Virus record (IMG/VR): IMGVR_UViG_3300034200_001454
Location: 1 to 64,000 of that record
DNA from: a virus
Length of the DNA: 64,000 nt
Reading direction: 5' to 3' (one strand)
The notes under the pieces are model-generated. The model was given only the letters and a program-made list of their open reading frames with translations, made no database searches and was not told where the DNA came from. The position numbers and the translations under genes were made by a program. This document shows, piece by piece, positions 23,646 through 35,100 of this stretch (its first letter is position 1; the number at the start of each line of letters is the position of its first letter).

Positions 23646-24150
23646 AGCCGAAGATTATTTTGAGCTTCTTCCTGAAATTCGCATGAAGAAATATGGTGGC
23701 TGGCTTGTCGCTGAAGCAATTGAACAGGAAGAAATTAGTAAGTTGCAAAGCCAAGCTACTATTAGGGCTGTGCAACTGGCTAAGCGCATTGCCACTGCAA
23801 AGGACATTCCGCTGGACGAAGCTTTTAGTTTGCTTCAGGGAGGCGGTGGTTCCATTACTGAAGCTGAACTTCTCTCGGAATATACCGAGGAAACACTGAG
23901 CATGATCACCAGTGGCTCTTCAGTGGAGAGCACCAACGCCCGCATGGTTACTGCCTTTATTCGCTCTCGCGGTCAAGGTTTGATTGATGGCGAATGGCAA
24001 GATCTTGCGGACTGGGAATTGGATGATACTAAAAACCTTCCCCGTAAAGCCATTGCAAAAGTGGTTGAGTTTATTGCTGAAGAGCAAAATGCTGAGACGC
24101 AGGAGGCAATGGCAGCAAAAAAAGCGACGAAGAGGAATGGTCCTCAGTAG
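23614..24150 (+). CDS. tail assembly chaperone (gpG-like)
   Basis: 178 residues, helical (KYSFLLQTKAEDYFELLPEI, then IRAVQLAKRIATAKDIPLDEA). Located directly before the tape measure gene, as tail assembly chaperones always are. The end contains the slippery site A AAA AAA (24117-24123). ATG 23614 is used because TTG 23608 is weaker. Together with the -1 frame it would give a 325-residue G-T fusion, the lambda G/GT arrangement. Confidence 0.85.
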   Translation: MSKYSFLLQTKAEDYFELLPEIRMKKYGGWLVAEAIEQEEISKLQSQATIRAVQLAKRIATAKDIPLDEAFSLLQGGGGSITEAELLSEYTEETLSMITSGSSVESTNARMVTAFIRSRGQGLIDGEWQDLADWELDDTKNLPRKAIAKVVEFIAEEQNAETQEAMAAKKATKRNGPQ

Positions 24151-24590
24151 CAGAAATGCTGGAAGCGCGAGCGCGTAACCAGCTTAAAAATTTGACGGAT
24201 TGGAACGAAATCTATTTTCGGCTTTCGGCATCAGATTTTAATGACAGGCGATGGCATGCAGATCAATTTGGTTTGCAGCCATTGTCTGATATTAAGCGTG
24301 CGTTGAAATACCTTGATAAACATGACGTAGCAAAATATAATGTCCAGAGCGTTGCCATCGCCAAGCTTGGCACGATGGCGGCTGGCATGATGGCGGGACG
24401 CAAGTCCAAGGTAAAGCCAGAAGATTTCTTGCCATTTGATACCAAAGCAATTAAGAAAGATACAGGCGTTACGGATGCTAGTTTGATCGTCTTCCAGCGC
24501 TTAATGAAGACAAGGAAGATGGACGGAAGAGTTATTGCTTTACTGGCGGATGATTTGAAAGCTTTTGCTGGGCGTAATCAGGATCAATGA
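24117..24590 (+). CDS. tail assembly chaperone extension made by -1 frameshift (gpT-like)
   Basis: At GCA AAA AAA GCG the in-phase heptamer is A AAA AAA (24117-24123). Slipping back one base gives KKSDEEEWSSVAEMLEARAR and then the open frame to TGA 24588-24590. The -1 frame has no good start of its own: ATG 24156 begins six bases after the upstream stop but drops the linker. This is the standard GT arrangement, with both the short and long chaperone forms needed for tail assembly. Confidence 0.85.
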   Translation, partial: KKSDEEEWSSVAEMLEARARNQLKNLTDWNEIYFRLSASDFNDRRWHADQFGLQPLSDIKRALKYLDKHDVAKYNVQSVAIAKLGTMAAGMMAGRKSKVKPEDFLPFDTKAIKKDTGVTDASLIVFQRLMKTRKMDGRVIALLADDLKAFAGRNQDQ

Positions 24591-24623
24591 TTATAGAATG
24601 AAGACAATAACGAGCAGTTGAAG

Positions 24624-27600
24624 ATGGCAGGTCAAAATGCTGACATGACCCTTAAGGTGGGTCTTGACCTTAATTTCTTCAGGCAGGAATTACAGAAAGC
24701 ATCGTCTTCTCTTGCAGGGCAGCCGATTGATATTAATGTTCGTTTTAAGAGGAATCAGATTACTAACGAATTGCGACTGCTCAGCAATTCGCTTAGCAGG
24801 AAAACATACGATGTTGAAGTAAAAAGCACAAGCCTCGAAGCCCTGCTAAAACAAGTAAATACTTTCAAGCAAACGCTCAAAAATCTCAAGGATGAAAAGA
24901 TTGAGCTGAGCATTAATGCTTCGGCCAACATTGAAAAATTTAGCAAAGAAAAAATCCGCAAGATACGGGCGCAAATTCGCAGCGATATTGTGTCTGGGGG
25001 AGCTGGAGAAATTCAGCTTCCGACAAAACTTGCTGCGCCAAGCACACCTGCATTTATTAAGGATGTAGCCAAAAAAGTAAAAGAGCAAATTAGCGCATCA
25101 TCTGCAGAAGGCGGTATTCCCATCGCGACAAAGCTTGCATTACCCGGCATTACGGACACGCTAAAAGCTCTGCAAAAAAATCTAAACCAAAAAGATCCAC
25201 TGCGAGTAAAAGTTAGTACAACGCCGTCAATCAAAAAGGCGGATGTAACCGCATTTAAAACTGCCGTCAGTGAAAAATTCAAGAACATCACCGTAAAGGT
25301 TAGGGCTGAGCTTGACACCGCCACTACTGTCGCGCAAGTCGCTACTGCCGGACCTTCTCGTACTTTCTTGCAAGAGCTGAAAGACTTAGACAAGAGCGCT
25401 CTTCAAAATATTTATAAAGCCGCTGGCGAAGATGCGCTACTGGCGTTTGATGAAGGAATTATCAATAACAAAGCAAAAATGGCGCAAGCCTTAAGCAAGG
25501 CGGGGGAAGACGCAAGCGCCGGGTTTATTGCCGCACTTGAAAATAAAAAGAGCGCTTTGTTTAAGGCTGCAGGCGAATACGGCGGCGCCTTGCTCAGCGG
25601 TTTGAAAAAAACTCTCAAAATACAATCTCCTTCGAGGGAGATGTTTGATATTGGCGATGATGCGGGCAAAGGTTTTGAACTCGGCCTGCTGAAAGCAATG
25701 GAGTTAGCGGAGAAGTCCGCTACCAATCAAATGCGGCGGATGTTAGACCGTCTCGCTCGAATGGCGCTCATGATGGGAGGCATGAGTGCGGCGGCAATTA
25801 ACAAACAAGTTGCGCAATCAAGGGCCCTGCCCAGTGTTAATTTTCCAGCGACTGTACCACCTAGTCAGAGCATTCCTATTGGGCCATCTTCTACTGGCAG
25901 GACTCTTCCTGCTAGTCGTGCTGCCGCTGGATTGATTGGAGCTGTACAGGCTCCTGTAGGCTTACTACCAAGCGCAACAAGACAGAGTGGACTTACTACT
26001 GGCCTTGAAGCCTTAATTCAATCACTCGTTTCCCAAAGTCGCGGGAGGGGGCCGGAAGGTCCTAGTTCCATTGTTTCCATGGAGACAGGATTTATTCCTG
26101 CGATGCGCGAACGCTTTGCGAAAGCTGCGGAACGCTATTTGTTTGGCGTTGAAACGCAAGTAATGGATTTGTTCGACGCTGCGTTGAGACAAGTGGAATC
26201 TGCAGTTGATTTGCATATCGCAAAGATTCAAGGGCAGATTTCGCAAAGAATGAGAAACGCTTTTTCCGTAGTGGATCTTGGCGTGCAGGAACGACCAATG
26301 CTTCCTGGTGCCGCTACAGGACAAGAGCCTCTAATGCTGCCTTCTGCAGGCGGAACAACACCGCAAGGACAGATGCGTTTCAACGCAGTTCGCACTGGCG
26401 AAGTTATTCCTTCTACACCATTGATGCTTCCGCCCGCTGGCGGCACCACGCCTCGCAGGGAAATGCGTTTCAATGCAGTGACATCTACTGGTGGACGAGG
26501 CGGCGGTTATGTCCCTCCCGGCGGTTTCCCGGAAGAGGGCATGCTTGGCATGCTTGGTGGGCGCCAAGGTCCAGCTACGTTTATTGGTGCTGGCAGTCAA
26601 ATGGTGAAACTTAAAGCTAATTTAGATGCCACTGTTCAATCAGTAGAGCAGTTCCGCAAGTCTCAGATACCGCTAGCAGGTACCATGCAAGAGCTTGCCG
26701 GAGAATTTGGAAACGCGGCTCAGCAAGTATTGCTTTATGGAACGGCTTACAAAGCGCTTGCATTCTTTGTGGGCCTTCCTGGTCAGGCTTTGAATGCAGC
26801 AAAAAGCTTACAAACATTTAACAACCAATTAAATGCAATCACTGGAAGTTCCGAGAATGCAGATCGGGCATTTGCTTTTGTCGATAATTTAGCTGCTCGT
26901 TTTAATGTGCCACTGGAAAGTGCTCGTCAGGGATTCGTAAAACTTTACGCTTCCATGGCTCCCGCTGGTTTTAGTAGCGGTGAAATTGAAAATCTATTCA
27001 GTGGAATTAGCAAAGCATCTGCAACTCTTGGACTTAGTTCCGATAAAGTTGATCGTGTTACTTATGCCTTCTCTCAAATGGCCAGTAAAGGTCAATTGAT
27101 GAGCGAGGAAGTTAGCGGCCAATTGGGCGACGTAATCCCAGGCGCGTTGTCAATCATGGCAGAAGCTGCTCGCATGGATATTGCCACGTTCAAGAAAGCG
27201 ATGGAAGACGGCGTATTCGTTGGAGAAACCTTCAAGCAGGTAATGAGCAATGTGCCTATTGTTTTGGAAAATCGTTTTGGGAAAGGAGCCGCTAACGCCG
27301 CGAAAACTCTTCAGGGTTCGATGAACGCTCTTGCTATTTCAACGCAAAAGTTTTATGAATCTTTTGAACCCATTGTTTCTATGGGCGCAGCTTCAATTTT
27401 CCCCATCATTGCTGTTGCCATTAATGATGCAACGCAAGCAGTACAGGCATTCACTGCTGCTATGCAGGGCAATACTACTCCCGCTCAAATGCTAGAAGGC
27501 AATGCTGCTCAAATTTATGGCGTATTGCAGCAATTAAGGGAAATCTTTGTAGCCGTCGCAGGAGTTATTCAAGGTATAGCTCCAACATTGATGATCGTCG

Positions 27601-30600
27601 GAAAAACATTTTTAACAACAGCGGAATACGTTGCAAAGCTTATTAATACACCAATCGGAGGTTTCCTTGCTGATCTTGCTGTCAAAGCCGGCATTGCGCT
27701 AATCGCTGTTCAGTTGCTTACAAAAACTGGAATAGTTGGATTGATTTCGCAGTTAATTTTGCTTCAAAGAAGCACTGCAGCGGCAGGCGGCGGTCTTCTC
27801 GCTTTTGCTGGTAATTTAACAAAAACAGGTACGGCTGCTAAACTTTTCAGACTTGCAATAACTGGACTAATTGGCGCTGGCATTTTGTTTGGCATCGAAG
27901 CTTTGGTCAATGCCATTGGCAGAATGGCCAATCGTTTGTCTGATGCAAGGAAAAATGCAATTGCTGCTCGCGATGCAATTAAATCAATGACTGGAGCCGA
28001 ACTTGGAGAGCAAATAATTGTTCAGCAAAACAAACTTCAAGCTTTAAGCAGAACTCAAAAAGCTGGAGGCAGGATAGGTTCTGAAAAAGATCGTCAAGCT
28101 TTAGAGCAAATGGGGATGAAGGTTTCGGCCACAGGCGGGACTTTTGTTGGAGGGCAGTTGATTGGCGGCAAGTATGCAGTTGACAAAAACTTGATTGAGT
28201 CTTTCCGAATTAGGGAGAAAGAGCAGCTAAAAGCAATTCAAGACCAAAGAAAATCGCTTTACGATACCACTCCTCTCCCGTTGAATGAGGTAGAGCTTGG
28301 CGCGGGGACAGGGGACGAAAAAGCAACCAAGAAAGCTCTCAATGACGCAGAGCAATTGGCGAAGCAAGAACAGCAGCGCCGCATTGAGCTTGCAAATTTT
28401 GCGAATGATATGCAAAAGATTGAATTTGACCGCGACGTACAGTTAAGTGACGCAGCTTTTGAGCACAAGAAAAGTCTTATTGATACACTCAATGAATATG
28501 AACTTTCTGGCCTCAATGATATACAGGCTCGCCAAGTTAAATTTGCCCAAGACCTTAAGAAGATTCAATTGAATGCAGTTGATGCTGTCAGGAAGGCATT
28601 GCAAAAATCTCAAGAAGCGCAATTGAACGTAGTCGCTGCGCAACGCACTGCACAAGCTGCCGGAGGAGGAGAGGGTCCATCTGTGGCCGGATTCACTCCA
28701 GCCGAATTATCCACTGCGACAGCCGCAGCGAGCAAGTTTACAGGTATCGCCAATATGTGCTCGGAATCCGTAAAAGCTTTTTACAAGAGCTTGGGAATTT
28801 CGCTGCCCGGCGTGACGGCATGGGCAGATACGGTGCGCAATGCCGGTACAACAATGAGGGATTGGTCCAAATTGACGCCCGGCGACATTGTTGCTACTGG
28901 CAGGCCTGGGGACACTCCTCACGTTGGTGTTTATACTGGCGGACAAAATGTATTCCACCAAAGCAGGAGCAGGGGATTGAAGGCTGGCAATTATCCAGAC
29001 CTTGATTACTTTAAGCAGGGTGGATACTTTGTTCGTCCCAATGGCGGAATGAAGCAATCATCTGCTTCTTTCTCCATGGATACAAAGGTGCAGAAAGAAA
29101 GCTTTGATTTGCAAAAACAGCTTGCTCAATCCACGAATCAGATTGCTTTGCAAAGTTTGGAAATCGAAAGAGCAATTCAACTAGCAAAAGAACAAACAGC
29201 GGCAACAATTAAAGCAAATATTGGCAACATTTTCCCTGTTGAGAAACAAAAGCTTGATCTTCAGTTGCAGCAAATGCGGAATAATTTAATTTTACAAGGC
29301 ATGCCACAAGAGTATATTGACTACGAAGAACAGCGTGCATTGAAGACGGAAGAGGCGGCTGCAGCTTCGTCGAAGATGAAGGACGCGATTAACGAAGCAA
29401 AAGTAGAGCTAAGTAAATACAATACCGAGGCGGCTAAGGGAATAGATTTGGCGCCAGAACAAAAAGCTCGCATGAAGATCCTTGAGGATCAAATTGCAGC
29501 GAATGAAGAAGGGCTTAAAAAATTAACGGACGCCCAGCGACAATCAAACATTGCTTCTCTTGAAAGTGCAATTGCGACGATGAAGCAAGCTGACGCGCTT
29601 AAGGCATTGCAAGAAAGATCAGAACGCATTAATCAATCCGTGGAGGGTGTCACTGGCACTTACAAAGATATGTTCAAGGAGATTGCCAAAGGCGGCGATT
29701 CAGTAGAAGCGCTTAAAAAAGCGCAAGAAGCTTTGGCCGATCAAGCGTTGACTATGTTCTTTGACTTTGCAATGCAGCCAGTTGAAAAGTTCTTCAAGGA
29801 TCAGTTGGGAGCAATTTTTGGAGTGCCAAACGAGGAGCAGCAAAGGCAGAAAACTATTTCTGCAATGGAAGCCCAATTAAAGGAACTACAAGCGCAGAAA
29901 CAAATACAAACAGACATTAAAAACAATACTGACAGAATGGTTGGCGCCGCTCCCGGTAATCAACAGGCTCAAGCTCTTCCTGGAGCGATGCCTTCAGCCA
30001 TTGTCCAAGGCATCGACGTGCCAATTGATCAGATGCCCGCAGGAATGCAATTTGAGGAGTCAATCGGTGCTGCTACTGAAAACCTGAACACTGCTACAGA
30101 AGGTGTCGCCGAAACTGTCAATAAAACGGCAGAAAAAACAAAAGAGGCTAACATTGATTGGCAAAAAGCACTGGGTGCAACGGTACAGGGTATTGGTGTC
30201 GCCGCAGGCTCAATTATGGGCATTGCTGCTGGCATTAACCAAACGAAAGAAGGTGGTTTTGCTAACACTCTTGGTGGCATTGGCATGATAATGAGCAGTG
30301 TCGGTGGTCTATTAGGTGGATTTAGTAATATTGCAGGCATGTTTAGAGGTGGAGGCGGAGCATCTGCCATTGTTCAAGGCGTAGACATTCCAGCATCAGC
30401 ATTGCCTCCCGGTATGGCATTCGCCAATGGTGGTATTGCCCATGGTGGCTTTATTCCCTTCCGTGCCTTCGCCAATGGAGGAGCTGTCTCTGGCCCCACT
30501 CTTGGCCTTGTAGGCGAAGGACGTTACAACGAAGCCATTGTTCCTCTTCCCGATGGCAGAAGCATTCCCGTACAGCTTGGCGGCAAGTCTGCTCGCGATC

Positions 30601-30827
30601 TCATGGGAGGCAATGCTCCTGGCATGCCTGCCGCTCCTTCTCTTAATATGAAATTCGAGACCACAAAGATTAATGGCGTAGAGTATGTAAGCAGGGAGCA
30701 GTTAGAAATGGCTATGGCAGAAACACGTCGTGCTTCCATTTCTGGAGGGGCAAAACAAGGCATGGCAATGACTTTAGATAAAATTAAACAAAGCCCCTCC
30801 ACTCGTTCTCGCATTGGTATGCGCTAA
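24624..30827 (+). CDS. tape measure protein with NlpC/P60-like domain
   Basis: 2,068 residues, ATG 24624 (TTG 24618 is weaker). Coiled-coil N-terminus; a tape-measure core at about residues 725-890 (FNNQLNAITGSSENADRAF, AFSQMASKGQLMSEE, LGDVIPGALSIMAE); hydrophobic helices near 960-1090. A peptidase-like domain lies near 1375-1475: Cys in NMCSESVKAFYKSLG, His in TPHVGVYTGG. Two repeat pairs occur: GGTTPxxxMRFNAV (26346-26476) and AIVQGxDxPxxxxPxGM (29998 and 30366). It sets tail length, roughly 300 nm by the 0.15 nm per residue rule. Ends with a one-base overlap on the next gene. Confidence 0.95.
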   Translation: MAGQNADMTLKVGLDLNFFRQELQKASSSLAGQPIDINVRFKRNQITNELRLLSNSLSRKTYDVEVKSTSLEALLKQVNTFKQTLKNLKDEKIELSINASANIEKFSKEKIRKIRAQIRSDIVSGGAGEIQLPTKLAAPSTPAFIKDVAKKVKEQISASSAEGGIPIATKLALPGITDTLKALQKNLNQKDPLRVKVSTTPSIKKADVTAFKTAVSEKFKNITVKVRAELDTATTVAQVATAGPSRTFLQELKDLDKSALQNIYKAAGEDALLAFDEGIINNKAKMAQALSKAGEDASAGFIAALENKKSALFKAAGEYGGALLSGLKKTLKIQSPSREMFDIGDDAGKGFELGLLKAMELAEKSATNQMRRMLDRLARMALMMGGMSAAAINKQVAQSRALPSVNFPATVPPSQSIPIGPSSTGRTLPASRAAAGLIGAVQAPVGLLPSATRQSGLTTGLEALIQSLVSQSRGRGPEGPSSIVSMETGFIPAMRERFAKAAERYLFGVETQVMDLFDAALRQVESAVDLHIAKIQGQISQRMRNAFSVVDLGVQERPMLPGAATGQEPLMLPSAGGTTPQGQMRFNAVRTGEVIPSTPLMLPPAGGTTPRREMRFNAVTSTGGRGGGYVPPGGFPEEGMLGMLGGRQGPATFIGAGSQMVKLKANLDATVQSVEQFRKSQIPLAGTMQELAGEFGNAAQQVLLYGTAYKALAFFVGLPGQALNAAKSLQTFNNQLNAITGSSENADRAFAFVDNLAARFNVPLESARQGFVKLYASMAPAGFSSGEIENLFSGISKASATLGLSSDKVDRVTYAFSQMASKGQLMSEEVSGQLGDVIPGALSIMAEAARMDIATFKKAMEDGVFVGETFKQVMSNVPIVLENRFGKGAANAAKTLQGSMNALAISTQKFYESFEPIVSMGAASIFPIIAVAINDATQAVQAFTAAMQGNTTPAQMLEGNAAQIYGVLQQLREIFVAVAGVIQGIAPTLMIVGKTFLTTAEYVAKLINTPIGGFLADLAVKAGIALIAVQLLTKTGIVGLISQLILLQRSTAAAGGGLLAFAGNLTKTGTAAKLFRLAITGLIGAGILFGIEALVNAIGRMANRLSDARKNAIAARDAIKSMTGAELGEQIIVQQNKLQALSRTQKAGGRIGSEKDRQALEQMGMKVSATGGTFVGGQLIGGKYAVDKNLIESFRIREKEQLKAIQDQRKSLYDTTPLPLNEVELGAGTGDEKATKKALNDAEQLAKQEQQRRIELANFANDMQKIEFDRDVQLSDAAFEHKKSLIDTLNEYELSGLNDIQARQVKFAQDLKKIQLNAVDAVRKALQKSQEAQLNVVAAQRTAQAAGGGEGPSVAGFTPAELSTATAAASKFTGIANMCSESVKAFYKSLGISLPGVTAWADTVRNAGTTMRDWSKLTPGDIVATGRPGDTPHVGVYTGGQNVFHQSRSRGLKAGNYPDLDYFKQGGYFVRPNGGMKQSSASFSMDTKVQKESFDLQKQLAQSTNQIALQSLEIERAIQLAKEQTAATIKANIGNIFPVEKQKLDLQLQQMRNNLILQGMPQEYIDYEEQRALKTEEAAAASSKMKDAINEAKVELSKYNTEAAKGIDLAPEQKARMKILEDQIAANEEGLKKLTDAQRQSNIASLESAIATMKQADALKALQERSERINQSVEGVTGTYKDMFKEIAKGGDSVEALKKAQEALADQALTMFFDFAMQPVEKFFKDQLGAIFGVPNEEQQRQKTISAMEAQLKELQAQKQIQTDIKNNTDRMVGAAPGNQQAQALPGAMPSAIVQGIDVPIDQMPAGMQFEESIGAATENLNTATEGVAETVNKTAEKTKEANIDWQKALGATVQGIGVAAGSIMGIAAGINQTKEGGFANTLGGIGMIMSSVGGLLGGFSNIAGMFRGGGGASAIVQGVDIPASALPPGMAFANGGIAHGGFIPFRAFANGGAVSGPTLGLVGEGRYNEAIVPLPDGRSIPVQLGGKSARDLMGGNAPGMPAAPSLNMKFETTKINGVEYVSREQLEMAMAETRRASISGGAKQGMAMTLDKIKQSPSTRSRIGMR

Positions 30828-31222
30828 TGGCAGTTTTCCCTTCTATCAGACCGACTAGGCGCTCTTATACACCTGGACAATTCCCCACGAAAGTTTATCG
30901 AGGTCTTTCTGGTGCCACTGTAAAGCGCATCTTTGGCAATCGTTCATTTGGTCATTCCATCGAACTAGAGTTTGCCAACATCACTGATGCTAATGTGAAG
31001 CTTATTCTCGATCATTACTATGGACAAGCCGGAAACTACACCCGTTTTACTCTGCCCAACGATACATTTTCTGGCATGAGCGATAGTCTTCGCGGCGTTG
31101 TACAGGCTCCAACCAGTATTCTCTGGGAATATGCTCAACCTCCGCAAGTTGAAAGTGTGTTCAATGGAAGAAGCACTGTTACAGTGAGCCTGATTGGCGA
31201 GCTTGATTATTCTGGGGCCTGA
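30827..31222 (+). CDS. distal tail protein-like (131 aa)
   Basis: 131 residues starting where the tape measure ends. FPTKVYRGLSGATVKRIFGN, then FANITDANVKLILDHYY resembles small distal-tail (Dit-like/gpM-type) proteins. It is the first of four consecutive overlapping tail-tip genes. Confidence 0.6.
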   Translation: MAVFPSIRPTRRSYTPGQFPTKVYRGLSGATVKRIFGNRSFGHSIELEFANITDANVKLILDHYYGQAGNYTRFTLPNDTFSGMSDSLRGVVQAPTSILWEYAQPPQVESVFNGRSTVTVSLIGELDYSGA

Positions 31223-31227
31223 TTACA

Positions 31228-31737
31228 ATGATGCCAACAATTCGAGTGGCGCATTTTGCATTCATTCAAACAGCAAATGGACGATCGCACTACTATCAGA
31301 ACTATTTCTTTGGCAAGGATTTTACTGCCGTAGCAATTCCTGGTAGCGCTTCTCCTCTGTATCGTCACGCACCATTTCAAGCGCAGGGTTCTACTGCTGC
31401 ATTGGGAGGAGATAATCCTGCTTTGCAGCTTTTGTTTCCACATTCTCCTTTTGCTATTGCAATGGTGGAAGACGGAGAAGGCAATAGGCTTAGCACTTTA
31501 GAACTTAAGACAGTATGGATGGCAAACAGTGGAGACTTGACGAACTATGCAGCTTATACAGTAACCAGTCAATACGTGGAATACTACGTTGGCGTGGGTG
31601 CTGCATTTAGTGATACTACAATTGAACTACGTTTTAGAAGTGCAATGGATAGCGTGGGCGCTGGATTCCCAGGACAGCAATTGTCTAGGCAAAATGCAGG
31701 CATTCTCCCATTGAACTCTGATTTGATCCTGCAATGA
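31228..31737 (+). CDS. minor tail protein (gpL/DUF1833-like)
   Basis: 169 residues. Beta-rich (YRHAPFQAQGSTAALGGDN, LSTLELKTVWMANSGDL). The place after the small distal tail gene and before an NlpC-like gene fits lambda gpL in gene order. The similarity to DUF1833 is weak. ATG 31228 and ATG 31231 are both possible. Confidence 0.55.
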   Translation: MMPTIRVAHFAFIQTANGRSHYYQNYFFGKDFTAVAIPGSASPLYRHAPFQAQGSTAALGGDNPALQLLFPHSPFAIAMVEDGEGNRLSTLELKTVWMANSGDLTNYAAYTVTSQYVEYYVGVGAAFSDTTIELRFRSAMDSVGAGFPGQQLSRQNAGILPLNSDLILQ

Positions 31738-32129
31738 TCAATGATCTAATTGGTCTGTCTTACGAGCGACGTGCTCGACCCGCAGATGGCAATGGCAGAA
31801 GTGATTGCTTTATGCTCGTTTGTGAAGCACGAAGACGACTAGGGCTGCATGATTACGAACAAGATTTTCAATGGGCGTATGATCAATATGATGCAGGCAA
31901 TCTTCCAATGCCTCGCATTATGCGATGGCTATTGACCAACGGAAAGAAGACTACAGAATTGAATGATGGCAATGTAGCAATAATGAAGAATCTTGGTGGT
32001 GAGTTGGCAGTGGGAGTAGTTTATGATAGGGGGATACTTATCATTGCAAAAGGAGCAAGGTCGTTTTGGGTGGCCGAACCATCTCTTTCTGCGATCAAGC
32101 TATTTGCAATGCTGCCTGATATTAAGTGA
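31734..32129 (+). CDS. NlpC/P60-like tail tip protein (gpK-like)
   Basis: 131 residues with ATGA overlap. RSDCFMLVCEARRRLGL holds the candidate catalytic Cys in the NlpC/P60-like position, and AVGVVYDRGILIIAKG matches the second strand pair, but a His is not clearly placed. Position matches lambda gpK. Likely a short, possibly inactive member. Confidence 0.6.
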   Translation: MINDLIGLSYERRARPADGNGRSDCFMLVCEARRRLGLHDYEQDFQWAYDQYDAGNLPMPRIMRWLLTNGKKTTELNDGNVAIMKNLGGELAVGVVYDRGILIIAKGARSFWVAEPSLSAIKLFAMLPDIK

Positions 32130-35100
32130 TGAGACGCCTTCTTCCTTACGAACGTGCCTTGATTGATACTCTTGGCATTACAGAAGAAGATTACTTTCGT
32201 TTCATTGCTTATCAAGAGCAATATAAGGACATCAAGGATGGCAGCGTTTTAGATATTCGCAATGGCTTAGAAACTGGCACCGTAGCCTTAATTCTTTCCA
32301 TCGTAGGAACGCTTGCATCAGTAGCGTCTGCGCTATTGATGCCGCGTCCACAGATTCCTCAAGACGCTAGAGCAGGCGTTGGTCGCAGGGAGCGTAGATA
32401 TAGCCCTAGGTTTGGCTTCGATAGCGCTCAAGACTTAGCGCAATATGGCGATCCTGTTAATTTGGTTTACACAGACATTGATACTAATCCCGATGGCGGA
32501 GTGAGAGTGGCTTCGTCGTTGCTATGGTCTGCTGTGCATAGCTATGGCGGCAAGCAATACATGCAGATGCTTGCAACCATCGGCAGTTCTGACATTACAG
32601 AAATTGCCCCTAGTCGCACCGCTTTTGGACAAGTGCCACTCAGGCAATTTGTCAATGCCGGCAATTGGTTATATTTCCGCAATGGCGGCCCCGTCACTTT
32701 TGACAATCTTTTAAGGCCAGCAAGCGACACGTCTGACCCATCTCGTACGGGCAGAGCTGGCGGCGAGCTTGCTTATCGACCCTACATTGTCTCCACTGAA
32801 TCATTTGGTGGTTTTAGCCAAGCATTTTCTCCTTCATCGTTCTCTGAATTTGGGATTACCAGCCCCATCCCAATTAATGTCAATATTTTTGAGCGGGAAG
32901 ATGATGGCTCCCCAAAAGGCAGCCCTAATCGTATTGAGATGGAGGATAAGGGTATTTATTGGCCGGGTACATACGGAAGTGCTCGCACCCCATTTCCCGT
33001 TGGGCAGCAACTGAAGCTGCGCATTGCAAAAACTGATGGCAAAGGAGACTTGGCGGAAAAGGCGGCAGAGGAAGATCGCTTAGTTGCTGCTTCTTCTATT
33101 GATGGTGCCAGTATTTATAAACTTGGCAGTGCTAAGTTTAAAGTGGTTGGCATGAGCGGGAGCGAGGATTTAAACAATTCTGCTCTGAATGTGACATTGC
33201 AATGCACTGAAAGTGGCTTTGGTCCAGAGGAAGACTATAGCACTCGCAGTACGTTGCAGCAGGAAGATGAGCTTAGCTCTGCGATTCCTGCATTAAAAGC
33301 AGAAAGAGAACGACTAACTGCATTGTTTAACCCAACAATTACTGTTACAAATTTAACGGCAAAGCAAAGTGCTCTTTATTCAATGTTTAACGCGAAAACA
33401 TCTGAATTAGACGAATTGATAGATTCCATTAATTATTACGTGAGGGCAGATGTCACCGAGTTGGACGAATATGTTCTAGAACTGAGCGCGAATGAGTCAA
33501 TAAAGCCTGATGGCACGGTAGACAAAGAAAATCCTCGCTGGTTTCCACAGCGCATTGTAAATATAGCTAATACGATTAGAAATCTTGAGAGCGATATTGA
33601 AGACAAGAGGGATCGGATTGAAGAGGAAAAGAAAAAAAATAATCCGAACATTGGTCAAATAGACAGATGGCGCTCGGCAATAGTAACGGCAAAAAACGAC
33701 CTAGAACCACTGAGAAGAAAGCTGCTTAGTTTTATTAAGGACAAAAATTTATCAAACCAAACGTTGTTTAATTTCATTAACGATCTAGATCGAATCGTAA
33801 GAGAAATTGGGGCCGCATTCAACGATCAAGGTCTCAGCAGCGTAATCAATGCAAATGATTTTGGAGACATCGTAAAAGAAAGGCAAAGATTCGGGAAATT
33901 AGGAGCACGGCAAGAATTGCGTATTTTAAGGCGAGTCAAAAGCAGAATTAGTCAAATTGAAAACAGAGTGGCAAGCGTCATTCAAATTGACCAGCCAGCA
34001 ATTGATAGGTTTAACGCTGATATAAATCGGCAAATTCAAGCCATAGATGCACAAATTGCTGCGATTAAAGCCACGCTTGCAAGTCCAGAAGGACTTAATG
34101 ATTTCTTGGTTACAAAATGCCTAACAAAAATCCAAGAGGCTTCATATGAAACTGTGTCTGCTTGCAAAGTAGTAAACTTTGCCATTCGCGGCAAAGTGTT
34201 TATGCGTATACAAGGAAGACAAAAGCAATACGGGGACGTAACAGTCAATAACTATAGGCAGTCCGACAATGGACTAAAGCACCGCAGTGCTTTCTTCTTA
34301 ATGTTTGTAAAAGAAGTTGCTTCTCCTGACTGGTCCTTGGTGCCACGTATTTTTGTTTTACGGCGAGCCGCTGATAACGACTTTTTCTTTCCATTGTATT
34401 TTGAAGCACCTGATTCGTCTAAGCGTTGGGCCTTTAGGTTTGAGCCGGTCTTTGATACGCCTTCTGAAATGAGAAAGCACGGAACTCTTCCTTTCGTCTA
34501 TTTGTCTGCTGGTCAAACAGTAGAAAATATTTCTACGCTTGACATTCCAGGTGGCATTGGAAAGGTGAAATTCTATGGCAGCAATAGACAGCCCGCTGCC
34601 AGTAATCTTCCTCCTCGCAATAAAAGTCCTTTTGCTATTGATGAATGGTGTCTTTATCCTCCATCGTTAATTACTGATAGTGATACAACGACAGGTGCAA
34701 AAGAAGTGATTAAGGCATGTTCATCTGATGCCAATATTTCTTTTTCGTTTGAAAGTGGTCCTGAGTTTGAAATTACGGCAGTAACTGAACAGCAACAAGA
34801 TTTAAATTATGACGTAAATTTTCCTGCCATTTATCAAGACCTCACTCTGATTGGTTTTAATTGCTTTAGCGGCCAAGGCGTGCGCAGTCTGCGCTCACTG
34901 AGCGCATTTGTCCTCAAAGGCAAGCGTGTTAGGAGAATCAATGAAAGCACTGGCGTTTACCCTGCCAGCCCCGATGGTCCCAGCAATTTCGCTTCGGACA
35001 TTTTTCTTGATACTCTTCTTGATCCCAAGAATGGCATTGGCAAGTTTGCAAATATCAATGGAGTGGATCTGCAAAAGCTTGCATTTGCCAAGACAATGAA

